Source: Paenibacillus albicereus (lineage in GTDB: Bacteria > Bacillota > Bacilli > Paenibacillales > Paenibacillaceae). From it: a stretch of DNA of 64,000 nucleotides. This document shows, piece by piece, positions 43,119 to 57,001 of the stretch. A program made the position numbers and the translations under genes. Position 1 is the first letter of the stretch. Every line of letters starts with the position of its first letter. The DNA is taken from assembly GCF_012676905.1 (NCBI RefSeq), contig NZ_CP051428.1, positions 3,558,001 through 3,622,000 on the forward strand. The letters are read 5' to 3'. The notes below the pieces were generated by a model, which saw only the letters and a list, made by a program, of their open reading frames with translations, did no database searches and was not told where the DNA came from.

Positions 43119-44480
43119 TCAGGGCGCGACAATGGCAAGCGGAGAAGCGGCTTGGGATCGGGCCGCCATCGGTTTGTCGGCCTGGACGTTCTCCTTGGTT
43201 CCGCCTTCCGGCTCCTGATCCTTGAGGTCGAAAAGCTTCGCGAACAGCTCCATCGCGTCGTCCGCCTTCCGCTCTCCCGCAAGCTCCTTGATGCCATGGA
43301 TCGGATCCTGCATCATCTGGTTCAGCATGCTCTTGGTCAGCTTCTGGATGACCTTGAGCTCGCGCTCGTCCAGATCGGGCAGCTTTTTGGCCAGGCTGTC
43401 CATCGTCTGGCGATGGATGTCGTCGGCTTTTTCCTGCAGGGACCGAATCAGCGGCACGACGCCGAGCGTCCGATACCACTGGTGGAACTCGTCCATCGTC
43501 GAGGCGATCATCGTCTCGATCTTCTCCGCCTCTTGGCGGCGATGCTCCAGGTTCATCTCCACGATCCCCTCCAGGTCATCGATGTCGTACAGGAAAACGT
43601 TGTCGACCGTGGCGATGGCCGGATCCAGATCGCGGGGCACGGCGATGTCGATCATGAACATCGGCTTGGAGCGCCGGCGCTGCATCGCGGCGGCGACGGC
43701 TTCCCGGCCCAGCACGTACCCGCTCGAACCGGTCGAGCTGATGACGATGTCGGCTTCATGCAGGCGGCGCACCGCCTCGTCCATCGAGCACGGGATGCCG
43801 TTGAACTTGCCGGCCAGCTCGGCCGCGCGCTCGAACGTGCGGTTGACGACGAGCACCCGGTCGGCTCCGTTGGCATACAGATGCTTGGCCGTCAGCTCGC
43901 TCATCTTGCCGGCGCCGATAATCATGACCGTCTTGCGGTTGAACTGACCGAAGATGCGCTTGCCGAGCTCGACGGCAGCGTAGCTGACCGATACGGCCGA
44001 TTCGCCGATCGACGTCTCCGAGTGGGCGGCTTTGGCCATCGTCACCGCTTGCTTGAACAGCATGTTGAAAATCGTGCCCGTCGCCCGCTTCTGCTGGGAC
44101 AGCAGCCACGCGCTCCGGACCTGGCCGAGAATCTGCGTCTCGCCGATGACCATCGAGTCGAGGCCGCTCGTCACGCGCAGCAGATGTCGGATCGCGCGGT
44201 CGTCCTCGTGCATGTAGAGATGGTTCGTGAACGATTCTCTCGACAGGCCGAACCATTGCTCCATGAAAGAGCGGATATGATAGGCGCACAGCTGATGCCG
44301 ATCGACGACGGCATATAGCTCCGTGCGGTTGCAGGTCGCGACAATGACACATTCAAGGATGCTGGAGGTCGCCTTGAGCGCCTCTACCGCACGAGGAAGG
44401 TCGGCGTCCGAGATCGCGAACTTCTCGCGCACTTCGACCGGCGCGGTACGGTAGTTCAGGCCGACCACAACAATATGCAT
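43119..44480 (-). CDS. hemA: Glutamyl-tRNA reductase
   Basis: 453 residues. ATCNRTELYAVVD holds the catalytic Cys, GETQILGQVRSAW follows, and the NADPH site is VMIIGAGKMSELTAKH. It reduces Glu-tRNA(Glu) to glutamate-1-semialdehyde, the committed step. The start ATG 44480 has a GGCGGTGAT Shine-Dalgarno sequence. The gene ends in a longer tail than most. Confidence 0.97.
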   Translation of the reverse strand: MHIVVVGLNYRTAPVEVREKFAISDADLPRAVEALKATSSILECVIVATCNRTELYAVVDRHQLCAYHIRSFMEQWFGLSRESFTNHLYMHEDDRAIRHLLRVTSGLDSMVIGETQILGQVRSAWLLSQQKRATGTIFNMLFKQAVTMAKAAHSETSIGESAVSVSYAAVELGKRIFGQFNRKTVMIIGAGKMSELTAKHLYANGADRVLVVNRTFERAAELAGKFNGIPCSMDEAVRRLHEADIVISSTGSSGYVLGREAVAAAMQRRRSKPMFMIDIAVPRDLDPAIATVDNVFLYDIDDLEGIVEMNLEHRRQEAEKIETMIASTMDEFHQWYRTLGVVPLIRSLQEKADDIHRQTMDSLAKKLPDLDERELKVIQKLTKSMLNQMMQDPIHGIKELAGERKADDAMELFAKLFDLKDQEPEGGTKENVQADKPMAARSQAASPLAIVAP

Positions 44481-44543
44481 GTGACATCACCGCCTTTCTA
44501 TGTCTGAGCCTTCGAGATCGTATCCATTGCGTACATTAGAATC

Positions 44544-44552
44544 ATTATAACA
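44544..44552 (-). promoter_or_regulatory. Extended -10 promoter of the hem operon
   Basis: Leftward TGTTATAAT (TATAAT at 44549-44544 with TGT before it) lies 64 nt before hemA. No good -35 at 17 nt; the TG extension may replace it. The same TGTTATAAT is before the YsoA-like gene. Confidence 0.5.
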
Positions 44553-44660
44553 TAGAGGAATAGGCCCGCTCACGCAAACTTTGACGTTTTGTTGACGTCA
44601 GGCCTGTCCATCCTTACCGCATCTAGTGTGGACCTGGCTGAAGATCCGTATTCTCCCTAA

Positions 44661-44694
44661 AAAAAATAACCATGGAAAGCTCCATGGTTATTTG
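44661..44694 (-). terminator. Terminator after speD
   Basis: Twelve-bp stem AAATAACCATGG (44665-44676) with CCATGGTTATTT (44683-44694), followed leftward by a T run. It lies between speD and the hem operon promoter. Confidence 0.85.
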
Positions 44695-44711
44695 TACAGA
44701 GTTCCGGTCTT

Positions 44712-45110
44712 TTAAACCAGTTCGGTTGCTTTCATTTCCGGTTCTACGACTTGAAGCTCTCCCATTCCGCGTACGAGCTTCTTGGCATGAGTCGTCTTCG
44801 GCTTCAGGACCGCGAGCATGTAGTCGATCGCGAGCTGCGGATCTACCGTCTCGCCGCAAGTGTAGCAGTCCAGCGCGGCGAAGCCTCTTTCTGGATACGT
44901 GTGAATCGAGAGATGGCTCTCCGACAAGAGCACCAGTACCGTTGCGCCTTGGGGCTCGAATTGCTTGGCTTGAACCGAGAGCACAGATGCGCCGCATGCC
45001 TCCGCCGCTTCTACCATGTGGGCTTGCAGAAACTCGGCATTGTTAATGAGTTCGAAATCTACTCCCCAAGCATCAACCGCAACATGTCTTCCGAAAGTTG
45101 AGTATTCCAT
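44712..45110 (-). CDS. speD: S-adenosylmethionine decarboxylase proenzyme
   Basis: 132 residues from ATG 45110 (GGGGGAG seven nt upstream). The self-cleavage site is in SESHLSIHTYPE, where Ser65 becomes pyruvoyl. It decarboxylates SAM for spermidine synthesis. The length fits the prokaryotic class 1B type. It is monocistronic. Confidence 0.96.
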   Translation of the reverse strand: MEYSTFGRHVAVDAWGVDFELINNAEFLQAHMVEAAEACGASVLSVQAKQFEPQGATVLVLLSESHLSIHTYPERGFAALDCYTCGETVDPQLAIDYMLAVLKPKTTHAKKLVRGMGELQVVEPEMKATELV

Positions 45111-45331
45111 CTTCCGGCTCCCCCTTCCTAGGAATAAAATGATTAAAAATTTCATCCGCTAGGACCTACGTCATTCACTTCCCGAGGGATAACTCTCTCT
45201 CGCAACATATCCATGTCCTGAGTGAATCCTGGTTCCTATATTGGGTTTTTTTCAACGAAATTAAAAATACCATCTATCCCCCCCAAATGCAACCTTTTTT
45301 TCTGCAGCAAACCGGGCAGCCGCGGAGCACG

Positions 45332-45367
45332 AAAAAAAGACCGCCGGACCCGAGGGCCGGACGGTCT
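45332..45367 (-). terminator. Terminator after the unknown 196-residue gene
   Basis: AGACCGCCGG (45338-45347) pairs with CCGGACGGTCT (45357-45367) with a bulge, followed leftward by seven T. The rest of 45111-45407 shows no gene. Confidence 0.75.
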
Positions 45368-45407
45368 GGAACGGAGAGGCCGCATCATGCCGATTCGGAA
45401 GGCGATG

Positions 45408-45998
45408 TTAGGCCTCCAGAACGAACAGCCGATTCGAATGCTCGGCGAGCAGGCGATCGATCTCCCGGCGCTCGGCATCGTCCGCAGCGGCCAGGCGACG
45501 ATCCAGCAGGCGGTTGACCGAGGCTTTGAGCCCATCGATCTCCTGCTCGGCGGCATTCAGCCGGAACGTGCGCTCAAGCTCGCCCCGCGTGTCCTTGAAC
45601 TGATAGACGAGCCGCGTGCCCTTGGCGGTCTGCTCGCTGATGCGCTGGACCGCTCCGCTCTGATACTCGTATGTCATCGTATAATGGCTGTAGATCCGGT
45701 TGACGACCGCGTCGCCTTTGAAGGTCGAGACGAGCTTGCGCATCACGTTCGTGAGCGCCGGCTGCGTGATCCGGCAAGACCATTCGCACACAAAACGGCC
45801 ATCTTCTTGCTGAAATACAAAGCGGACTTTTTCCCTCCCTGCGCTGTCTTCGAGAACCGCCTCCTGATTGCCGCCCTCAAGCACCATGACGCTGATGCGC
45901 ACATGCTGGTCCTTGATGAAGCGGTAAAAACGGGTCATCTCTTCACGGGTCAATTGCAGTTTGGCATGAACGTACTCGGTGGCTATCCGCTGAGCCAT
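45408..45998 (-). CDS. Conserved-looking protein, 196 residues, unknown
   Basis: The N-terminal two thirds are beta-rich (RISVMVLEGGNQEAVLED, FVCEWSCRITQPALTNVM) and the last third is a helical coiled coil (NRLLDRRLAAADDAERREID). No signal peptide or membrane segment. It is monocistronic, downstream of engB on the same strand. I do not recognise the family. Orderly codon use and context make it a real gene. Confidence 0.75.
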   Translation of the reverse strand: MAQRIATEYVHAKLQLTREEMTRFYRFIKDQHVRISVMVLEGGNQEAVLEDSAGREKVRFVFQQEDGRFVCEWSCRITQPALTNVMRKLVSTFKGDAVVNRIYSHYTMTYEYQSGAVQRISEQTAKGTRLVYQFKDTRGELERTFRLNAAEQEIDGLKASVNRLLDRRLAAADDAERREIDRLLAEHSNRLFVLEA

Positions 45999-46168
45999 AA
46001 AAATCTCCTCAATTCTATAGGTTGAAAAAGGGACGCTGGATTTTCGTTGCTTATCTCCATTATACGGGATCAGCCGCGGCGTTTCCTGCCAGCTGCGCTT
46101 GATAATCCGCCGTATTTCAGAATTTTAAGCTACCAGCCGCGATTGGGAGAAGGCAAAACCCGATTTCC

Positions 46169-46785
46169 TTAGGAATTCGCTGTTCCTTGCTGTTCTTCGC
46201 TCGCGATTCCGGCCGATTGCGCCAGCACCTCCCAAAGCTCTTCCCTTCCCATACCCGTTTCGGAGGAGAACAAAACGAGCGCATCCTGCGAGGAAGCGCC
46301 GAGCGTCGTGCGCACGGCCTTCTTGTGCTTGTCCCACTGGCTCCTCGGAATCTTGTCCGCCTTCGTGCAGACGATGCACATCGGAATGTCGTAATGCTTG
46401 AGCCAATTGTACATCAGCACGTCGTCCTTGGACGGGTCGTGGCGGATGTCGATGACGAGCAGCACCAGCTTCAGCTCCTCGCGGTTCTGCAGGTAGCGCT
46501 CGATCATCTTGCCCCAGGCCTCTCGCTCGGTCTTGGACACCTTGGCATACCCATATCCCGGAAAATCGACGAAATACAAGGCCTCATTGATGCGGTAGTA
46601 GTTGAGCTGCTGCGTCTTGCCGGGCTGAGAGCTCGTCCGGGCGAGATTCTTGCGCAGGATCAGCTTGTTAATCAGCGACGATTTGCCGACATTCGAACGC
46701 CCTGCCAGAGCAATCTCCGGCAAGGCGTCGCTTGGATATTGATGCGGCTGGACCGCGCTGATGATAAATTCGGCGTTCGTTATTT

Positions 46786-46789
<4 letters not shown>
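46169..46789 (-). CDS. engB: Ribosome biogenesis GTPase EngB (YsxC)
   Basis: 206 residues. G motifs are [14 protein letters not shown] (G1), SQPGKTQ (G2), DFPGYG (G3) and TKAD (G4). EngB assists 50S ribosome assembly. It overlaps the end of lonA by 4 nt, so the two are coupled as in B. subtilis. Confidence 0.96.
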
Positions 46790-49176
<2,387 letters not shown>

Positions 49177-49208
49177 GCCAACACCTCCCACCTTAAGATA
49201 GTCTTCCT

Positions 49209-49238
49209 ATTGTATCATTCCCGTGAATCCGCCTGCAA
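49209..49238 (-). promoter_or_regulatory. Promoter of lonA
   Basis: TTGCAG (49238-49233), 18-nt spacer, TACAAT (49214-49209) leftward. It overlaps the last codons of lonB. Predicted start near 49202. Confidence 0.55.
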
Positions 49239-50915
49239 ATAAGGAACTTGAGGGGTCAGGAACAAATCCGCGATCGGAGAGAGCTCTTCCTGGCTCTCGC
49301 GGATGTCGTCCGGGAACAGGTCGCGGAAGACCTCCTCGACCCGGTCGACGGGAATGACCTTGAGGCCGTTAAGATCGGCGAAAATCGCCTGCCAGTTGTC
49401 CTTCGGAATATAGACCGTGAGGGCACCGGCTTGGAACGCCGCCTCCACCTTGGCCAGCACGCCTCCGACCGGCTTGACGTTTCCGTGGATGCCGACCTCG
49501 CCGGTCATCGCGACCGTATGGTCGACCGGCACGCCGCGGATCGCAGAAGCGATCGCCGTGGCCATCGCCACGCCGGCGGAAGGGCCGTCGATCGGCGTGC
49601 CGCCCGGGAAATTGATATGCAGGTCGAAGTCCTGCGGGCGCAGGCCGATTCGGCGCAGCATCGTCAGCACGTTCTCGACCGAGCCTTTGGCCATGCTCTT
49701 GCGGCGCAGCGTCCGCTGTCCCCCGCCGAGCTCCTCCTCGTCGACGACGCCGGTGATGGTGAAGCTGCCCTTGCCGGCGGCGGTCGGGATGGCGCTCACC
49801 TCGATCTCCAGCAGCGTGCCCATGTTCGGGCCATAGACGGCGAGGCCGTTGACGAAGCCGATCTGCGGAGCGGCCGGCACCTTGCGGTCCGGGCGCGGCG
49901 GAATCTGGCTGCTGTTGACGACCCACTCGATGTCGGCCGCCGAGATCGTCTCGCGCTTCTCCGACAGCGCCAGACCCGCTGCCAGTTGGATGATGTTGAC
50001 CGCCTCGCGGCCATTGGTGGCGTAGCGCTTGACGACGCCTACCGCCTCCGGACAAGGAGCGAAGCCGATCTTTTTGACCGCGTTGTCGGCGATTTCCGAG
50101 ATCTCGTCCGGCAGCAGCGGCCGGAAGTAGATTTCCATGCAGCGCGAGCGGAGCGCCGGAGGCAGCTCCTGCGGCGAGCGCGTCGTCGCTCCGACGAGAC
50201 GGAAGTCCGCCGGCAAGCCGTTCTGGAAGATGTCATGGATGTACATCGGGATGTTCGGATCCTCGGAATGATAGTAGGCGCTCTCCAGAAAGACCTTGCG
50301 GTCCTCGAGCACTTTTAACAATTTATTCATCTGGATCGGGTGTAATTCCCCGATCTCGTCAATGAACAGCATGCCGCCGTGCGCCTTTGTCACCGCCCCG
50401 GGCTTCGGCTGCGGAATGCCCGCCACGCCCATCGCGCCGGCTCCTTGATAGATCGGATCGTGAACGGAGCCGATCAGCGGATCGGCGATGCCGCGTTCGT
50501 CGAAGCGGGCCGTCGTCGCGTCGATTTCCGTGAACTTCGCCTCGGCGAGGAACGGCGAAGACGGATTTTTCTTCGCTTCCTCCAGCACGACGCGGGCCGC
50601 CGCGGTCTTGCCCACGCCCGGAGGGCCGTAGACGATGACATGCTGCGGATTGGCGCTGCAGAGAGCAGCCTTCATCGCCCGCAGTCCGTCCCGCTGGCCG
50701 ACGATGTCGTTCATCGTCTGCGGCCTGGTCTTCTCCGCGAGCGGCTTGGTCAGCGAGATGGAGCGAAGCTTGCGCAGCTTATCCATCTCCTTGCGGGATT
50801 CCTTGTCGACGGCCGACCTGTTCGTACGCTGGCTGCGCAGCATATTCCAAAAATACACCCCGATCACGACGGCGAAAAACACCTGCACCAGCATCAAAAA
50901 TAGACTTAACGTCAT
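49215..50915 (-). CDS. lonB: LonB-type membrane-associated ATP-dependent protease
   Basis: 566 residues from ATG 50915 (GAGGAG eight nt upstream). One N-terminal membrane segment (about 2-22), AAA+ with [13 protein letters not shown] and a peptidase domain with IDGPSAGVAMATAIAS. LonB of B. subtilis acts in the forespore under sigma-F. It lacks the large N-terminal domain of LonA. Confidence 0.93.
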   Translation of the reverse strand: MTLSLFLMLVQVFFAVVIGVYFWNMLRSQRTNRSAVDKESRKEMDKLRKLRSISLTKPLAEKTRPQTMNDIVGQRDGLRAMKAALCSANPQHVIVYGPPGVGKTAAARVVLEEAKKNPSSPFLAEAKFTEIDATTARFDERGIADPLIGSVHDPIYQGAGAMGVAGIPQPKPGAVTKAHGGMLFIDEIGELHPIQMNKLLKVLEDRKVFLESAYYHSEDPNIPMYIHDIFQNGLPADFRLVGATTRSPQELPPALRSRCMEIYFRPLLPDEISEIADNAVKKIGFAPCPEAVGVVKRYATNGREAVNIIQLAAGLALSEKRETISAADIEWVVNSSQIPPRPDRKVPAAPQIGFVNGLAVYGPNMGTLLEIEVSAIPTAAGKGSFTITGVVDEEELGGGQRTLRRKSMAKGSVENVLTMLRRIGLRPQDFDLHINFPGGTPIDGPSAGVAMATAIASAIRGVPVDHTVAMTGEVGIHGNVKPVGGVLAKVEAAFQAGALTVYIPKDNWQAIFADLNGLKVIPVDRVEEVFRDLFPDDIRESQEELSPIADLFLTPQVPYLQADSRE

Positions 50916-51046
50916 GCTATCCGCTCCTCTCATGCTTGCCGGAATAAAAGACCCATACCGGATAGTATTGCCTGCCCCGACAGGAGTTAGTCCCCGAAAT
51001 TGGAGGAGCGTGCAGCACGGCTCGAGACGATCGACAACGGGCCGGC

Positions 51047-52111
51047 TCAGTCGGTTCGGTAAAGCGCCTTGCCAAGCTCGGCGCCGAGCAGGTCGGCGCT
51101 CATCGGCCTGAGCCCGATGAGCGGAGCAAGCTGGCTTGCCGCCGAGGCGCCGCGGTTGGAAAGGACGGCGACGGCTGCCCTATGCTCCGGATTGAACGAG
51201 AGGAAGCTGCTGGAGCCGTAGGTGCCGCCGTTGTGCCAGAACGTATGGGTGCCGTCCGGCTCCGGACGTATGACCCATGCGTATCCGATGCCGACGCCGC
51301 TGGCCGGGCCCGACAGCCGGGTCTGGGCAAGGCGCATGGCGTCGCGGACCGGATCGCCCTCCCCGCGGCCTGCCGCCGCGTCTAGCTGCGCTTCCGCATA
51401 ACGCAGCAGATCCGGCGCCGTCGAGCGCACTGCTCCCGCTCCCGCCATCGCGCCCGTGAAGGTCCACGGCTTGGCGGGCGCTCCTGTGCTGCGGTGCACC
51501 GGCCGCAGGCCGTCGTCCTTCTCCCCGCCTGGACCGAGCGTCGTGCGCTCCAGGCCGAGCGGATCGAACAGCTGGACGCGAAGGAGCTCGTCAAGCGATC
51601 GGCCGGAGCTCCGCGCGAGCAGCCAGCCGAGCAGGCCGAAGCCGTAGTTCGAGTACGAGGAGGGCTTGGAGCCCTCCCGATAAGGCTCCTTCCGCACCGC
51701 CTCCACGAGCGCTTCCGTCCCGTAAGCGGCGTACGGATCTTCCTTGTCCCGCACATGCGCGCGCAAATTGGCCGGCAGCCGGGGGAGTCCAGACGTATGG
51801 GAGACCAGCTCGCCCAGCGTCGTCTTTGCGGCGAACGGGGATGGCTCCAGCTCCGGCGCCCATGCGGCCGGCGCGTCCTCGCGGCGAAGCCGGCCGGCCG
51901 TCTCGGATGCGGCGAGCAGGAAGCCGGTCATCGTCTTCGTAATGGAGCCGATTTCGTATCGGCGTCGCTCCAGCTCCTCCTCGTCCGCGTCATCGGCGCT
52001 CCAATAGCCTTTTCGGCCGTCCTTCACCCAAGCGACGACCGGATCATGGCGCGTCCTTTCGAGCCAAGCATTCGTCTTCTTGCGCCGCAGCACTTCCTGA
52101 ATGGTTTCCAT
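51047..52111 (-). CDS. Serine beta-lactamase-fold hydrolase
   Basis: 354 residues from ATG 52111. Motif 1 SITK in GSITKTMTGFLLA, motif 2 YSN in YSNYGFGLLGW and motif 3 HNGG. This is the class C beta-lactamase/PBP4-like fold. No signal peptide, so a cytoplasmic esterase or peptidase is more likely than antibiotic resistance. The open frame upstream to 52564 is out of phase with ispG and not coding. Confidence 0.88.
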   Translation of the reverse strand: METIQEVLRRKKTNAWLERTRHDPVVAWVKDGRKGYWSADDADEEELERRRYEIGSITKTMTGFLLAASETAGRLRREDAPAAWAPELEPSPFAAKTTLGELVSHTSGLPRLPANLRAHVRDKEDPYAAYGTEALVEAVRKEPYREGSKPSSYSNYGFGLLGWLLARSSGRSLDELLRVQLFDPLGLERTTLGPGGEKDDGLRPVHRSTGAPAKPWTFTGAMAGAGAVRSTAPDLLRYAEAQLDAAAGRGEGDPVRDAMRLAQTRLSGPASGVGIGYAWVIRPEPDGTHTFWHNGGTYGSSSFLSFNPEHRAAVAVLSNRGASAASQLAPLIGLRPMSADLLGAELGKALYRTD

Positions 52112-52192
52112 GGCAAGGTCCCTCCGTTCAATGGTTGCCGATGCTATACGTCCGCTCGCGGCGCATCGTTGCGCGAAAAGAAGCGCCGGGCG

Positions 52193-52234
52193 AAAAAAAG
52201 AGCCTTCCCAGTCCAAGGGGACTGGAAAAGCTCT
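52193..52234 (-). terminator. Terminator after ispG
   Basis: A 16-bp stem with G-U pairs (52199-52214 with 52219-52234), followed leftward by seven T. It lies between ispG and the hydrolase gene. Confidence 0.85.
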
Positions 52235-52254
52235 TGGGCTCGCTGCCGCCTGAA

Positions 52255-53364
52255 TCAGGCAGGCAGATGCTCCTTGCGTCCGGGAATCTCGCCCGTCTCC
52301 TCGAAGACGCGCACGATCTCGTCGATCTCTTTCTTGAGCTCGGACAGCAGCTCCGCCTCCGGCACCTTGCGGATCATCTCGCCGTAGCGGAATAGCATGC
52401 CTTCTCCGCGCGCGCCGGCAATGCCGATGTCCGCCTCGCGGGCTTCGCCGGGACCGTTGACCGCGCATCCGAGCACGGACACCTTGATCGGCACCTTGAT
52501 CTTGGAGATGTACTCCTCCACCTCGTTGGCGATGGAGAACAGATCGATGTCGAGCCGTCCGCAAGTCGGACAGCTGATGAGCGTGGCCGCGTTCGTAATC
52601 AGGCCGAACGTCTTGAGCAGCTCGCGCGCGACCTTGACCTCCTCGACCGGATCGGCGCTGAGGGAGATGCGCACCGTGTTGCCGATGCCCATCGCCAGCA
52701 GGGCGCCGATGCCCGCGGAGCTCTTGATCGTGCCGGAGTGCAGCGTGCCGGCCTCGGTGATGCCTAGATGCAGGGGATACTTGATCTTCTCCGCCGCCAT
52801 GCTGTAGGCCGCGATCGCCATCGGCACGTCGGATGCCTTCAGCGAGACGATGATGTCGTGGAAGTCAAGCTCCTCCAGGATGCCGATATGGAACAGGGCG
52901 CTCTCCACCATCGCCTCCGGCGTCGGGTAGCCGTACTTCTCCAGGAGATGGTTCTCCAGCGAGCCGGCGTTCACGCCGATGCGGATCGGGATGCCTTTGG
53001 CCTTGCAGGCGGCGACGACCGCCTCCACCTTCTCGCGGCGGCCGATATTGCCCGGATTGATCCGGACCTTGTCCACCCCGTTCTCGATGGCAAGCAGCGC
53101 GAGGCGGTAGTCGAAGTGGATATCCGCCACGAGAGGGATATGGATGCGACGCTTGATTTCCTTGATGGCCTCGGCCGCTTCCTTGTTGTTGACCGTGACG
53201 CGCACGACTTGGCAGCCCGCTTCCTCAAGCCGAAGAATCTCGGCGACGGTCGCTTCCACATCGGCCGTCTTGGTCGTGCACATGCTCTGGATGATGACCT
53301 CATTGCTGCCGCCGATCGTCAAGCCGCCGACGCGGACCGGCACGGTGTCCTTGCGAGAATACAT
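52255..53364 (-). CDS. ispG: 4-hydroxy-3-methylbut-2-enyl diphosphate synthase
   Basis: 369 residues from ATG 53364; an ATG nine nt upstream has no spacing from its ribosome site. Iron-sulphur ligands are in ISCPTCGRL and [11 protein letters not shown]. IspG carries out the sixth step of the MEP isoprenoid pathway. Confidence 0.96.
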   Translation of the reverse strand: MYSRKDTVPVRVGGLTIGGSNEVIIQSMCTTKTADVEATVAEILRLEEAGCQVVRVTVNNKEAAEAIKEIKRRIHIPLVADIHFDYRLALLAIENGVDKVRINPGNIGRREKVEAVVAACKAKGIPIRIGVNAGSLENHLLEKYGYPTPEAMVESALFHIGILEELDFHDIIVSLKASDVPMAIAAYSMAAEKIKYPLHLGITEAGTLHSGTIKSSAGIGALLAMGIGNTVRISLSADPVEEVKVARELLKTFGLITNAATLISCPTCGRLDIDLFSIANEVEEYISKIKVPIKVSVLGCAVNGPGEAREADIGIAGARGEGMLFRYGEMIRKVPEAELLSELKKEIDEIVRVFEETGEIPGRKEHLPA

Positions 53365-53488
53365 ACGTAGCATCTCTCCCTATGAAAGGCCAAAGTCCAC
53401 CGGACCCCGCAGGATAAGCCGGGATCGGGTGGAACGATGGCGGGTTGAAAACAGCAGCCGCCATCCGCGCGGTCAAGCCGCGTCCAGG

Positions 53489-54742
<1,254 letters not shown>

Positions 54743-54766
54743 TCGATCACCCCTTCATGGAAGATG

Positions 54767-55363
54767 TTACAGAATGCCCGCTTCCGGGACGGTAATGACC
54801 TTGTCGATGAGCCCATAGGCAAGCGCATCGTCCGCGCTGAGGAAGTTGTCGCGGTCGGTGTCGCGCTCGATCTTCTCGTACGGCTGGCCGGTGCGGTCGA
54901 CATAGATCTGGTTGAGCTTCTGCTTGGTCTTGATGATCCAGTCCGCATGGATCTTGATGTCGGACGCCTGGCCGCGCACGCCGCCGAGCGGCTGATGGAT
55001 CATGACCTCGCTGTTCGGGAGCGAGAACCGCTTGCCCTTGGCGCCTGCCGTCAGCAGCAGGGAGCCCATGCTCGCCGCCATGCCCACGCAGATCGTCGAC
55101 ACGTCCGGCTTGATGAATTGCATCGTATCATAAATACCCATGCCCGCGGTCACCGAACCGCCGGGAGAGTTGATATACAGGTGGATATCCTTCTCCGGGT
55201 CGTCAGCCGCAAGGAAGAGCAGCTGGGCAATGATGGAATTGGCAACGTCATCGTCGATTGCGCTTCCGAGGAAGATGATGCGATCCTTGAGAAGACGCGA
55301 ATAAATATCGTAAGAACGCTCTCCGCGATTCGTCTGCTCTACTACAATCGGTACCAAATTCAT
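54767..55363 (-). CDS. clpP: ATP-dependent Clp protease proteolytic subunit ClpP
   Basis: 198 residues. Catalytic Ser98 (GMAASMGS), His123 (MIHQPLGG) and Asp172 (RDTDRDNF). The gene forms a small operon with clpX. A promoter is found upstream; no CtsR box could be seen. Confidence 0.97.
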   Translation of the reverse strand: MNLVPIVVEQTNRGERSYDIYSRLLKDRIIFLGSAIDDDVANSIIAQLLFLAADDPEKDIHLYINSPGGSVTAGMGIYDTMQFIKPDVSTICVGMAASMGSLLLTAGAKGKRFSLPNSEVMIHQPLGGVRGQASDIKIHADWIIKTKQKLNQIYVDRTGQPYEKIERDTDRDNFLSADDALAYGLIDKVITVPEAGIL

Positions 55364-55405
55364 GCGACCAACCTACTTTCCGCTTTGGAGTTCAGACACA
55401 CTTTC

Positions 55406-55434
55406 ATTCTAGCATGTTGGAGCGCCCGTGTCAT
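55406..55434 (-). promoter_or_regulatory. Promoter of clpP-clpX
   Basis: ATGACA (55434-55429), 17-nt spacer, TAGAAT (55411-55406) leftward; predicted start near 55399. No CtsR heptad repeat is seen nearby. Confidence 0.6.
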
Positions 55435-55547
55435 ATTTGCCGAACGACGGGTCCAGCCTGCCGTGTTCCATTCTTATGTAGGGGACGGAGTCCCCATTCC
55501 TGCGTGCGCAGGAGACGAAGCTTTAGCTTATGTGGGTTCTGCGGGTA

Positions 55548-55577
55548 AAAAGAAGGCACGTGCGAACGACGTGCCTT
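55548..55577 (-). terminator. Terminator after tig
   Basis: AAGGCACGT (55553-55561), 7-nt loop, ACGTGCCTT (55569-55577), followed leftward by CTTTTT. The rest of 55435-55600 shows no gene. Confidence 0.8.
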
Positions 55578-55600
55578 GCGGATTGGAGGCAGAAGCCGCC

Positions 55601-56902
55601 TTAGGCGACTTCGCTCGCGACTTTGCTGTTGTCGAGAAGGAACTTGATCGTCTTGCGGAGCTTCAGATCTTCCTTCATGTTGCCGAGGTTGCCGTTGCGC
55701 TCGAAGATGTCGCGCAGCTCGGCAGCAGGGCGGTTGTACGCCTTGGAGAGGTTCTCGAGCTCCTCGTCCACTTCGCCCTCGGAAATCTCGATCGATTCCT
55801 GCTTGGCGATGGCATCAAGCACGAGATTGTTCAGCACGCGCTTCTCGGCGTCGGAACGCATTTGTCCGCGCAGAGCGGCTTCGTCCTGGCCGGAGAATTG
55901 GTAGTACAGCTCCATGTTCAGGCCTTGCTGCTTGATGCGGTTCTCGAAGTCGCGCAGCAGGTAGTCCACTTCCGTGCTGATCATCGCTTCCGGAATCTCC
56001 ACTTCGGCCGCTGCCGCGACCTTGTCGACGAGAGCCGTCTCGCGGGCTTGCTCGCTTTCCTTCTCCTTGCGCTCTTGGAGCTTCTTGGAGAGGTCCTGCT
56101 TGAACTCGTCCAGCGTATCGAACTCGCTCACGTCCTTGGCGAACTCGTCGTCCAGCGCCGGCAGGTTCTTGCGCTTGATCTCATGCAGCTTCACCTTGAA
56201 CACGGCAGCCTTGCCGGCCAGGTTCTCGGCGTGGTACTCCTCCGGGAACGTCACTTCCACGTCCTTGAAGTCGCCTGTCGCCAGGCCGACGACTTGCTCC
56301 TCGAAGCCCGGGATGAAGGAATTGGAGCCCAGCTCCAGGGAATAGCGCTCGGCTTGGCCGCCCTCGAACGCCTCGCCGTCGACGAAGCCTTCGAAGTCGA
56401 TGACGACGGTGTCGCCGTTCTCGGCCGAACCCTCGTCCACGACGACCAGCTCCGCATGACGCTGCTGCAGGCGCTCCAGCTCGGCGCTGAGCTCCTCGTC
56501 CGTCACATCGCTGCTCGCGGCCGGCACTTCGATGCCTTTGTACTCGCCGAGCTTGACTTCCGGCTTGACGGTGACTTTCGCCTTGAACTTGAACGACTGG
56601 CCCTTGCCGAACTGCTCGACGTCGATCTCCGGACGGTCGACCGGCTCGATGCCGGATTCCTTCAGCGCTTCGGAATAAGCGGTCGGCAGCAGGATGTCGA
56701 TCGCGTCCTGGTAGAGGCTCTCCACGCCGAAGCGGGATTCAAAGATGGAGCGAGGCACTTTGCCTTTGCGGAAGCCCGGTACGTTGACGCGTCCGACGAC
56801 TTTCTTGAACGCTTGATCCAGCGCTTCCTTCACTTGCTCCGCGCCTACTTCCACGTCGATCGCGACGACGTTCGTTTCTATTTTCTCCCAAGTTGCTGTC
56901 AT
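55601..56902 (-). CDS. tig: Trigger factor
   Basis: 433 residues: N-terminal ribosome-binding domain with [17 protein letters not shown], central FKBP-type domain (about 150-245) and C-terminal helical arms. It is a ribosome-bound chaperone with prolyl isomerase activity. A strong promoter is just upstream. Confidence 0.97.
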   Translation of the reverse strand: MTATWEKIETNVVAIDVEVGAEQVKEALDQAFKKVVGRVNVPGFRKGKVPRSIFESRFGVESLYQDAIDILLPTAYSEALKESGIEPVDRPEIDVEQFGKGQSFKFKAKVTVKPEVKLGEYKGIEVPAASSDVTDEELSAELERLQQRHAELVVVDEGSAENGDTVVIDFEGFVDGEAFEGGQAERYSLELGSNSFIPGFEEQVVGLATGDFKDVEVTFPEEYHAENLAGKAAVFKVKLHEIKRKNLPALDDEFAKDVSEFDTLDEFKQDLSKKLQERKEKESEQARETALVDKVAAAAEVEIPEAMISTEVDYLLRDFENRIKQQGLNMELYYQFSGQDEAALRGQMRSDAEKRVLNNLVLDAIAKQESIEISEGEVDEELENLSKAYNRPAAELRDIFERNGNLGNMKEDLKLRKTIKFLLDNSKVASEVA

Positions 56903-56966
56903 TTATGCTGTCCCCTCCAAAAAATAGGCGCTAGCCCCAATTATCTGCGTTGTAATAAACCATTCC

Positions 56967-56995
56967 ATTATAATCAACTGGCCGTCCGATTACAA
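56967..56995 (-). promoter_or_regulatory. Promoter of tig
   Basis: TTGTAA (56995-56990), 17-nt spacer, TATAAT (56972-56967) leftward; predicted start near 56960. Confidence 0.7.
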
Positions 56996-57001
56996 GACAA
57001 G

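Noticed and set aside
51047-52564. Longer start of the beta-lactamase-fold gene
   Set aside because: The extension lies in ispG out of frame and crosses a terminator; ATG 52111 has a ribosome site.
55364-55440. CtsR operator before clpP
   Set aside because: Looked for the GGTCAAA-type heptad repeat and did not find it.
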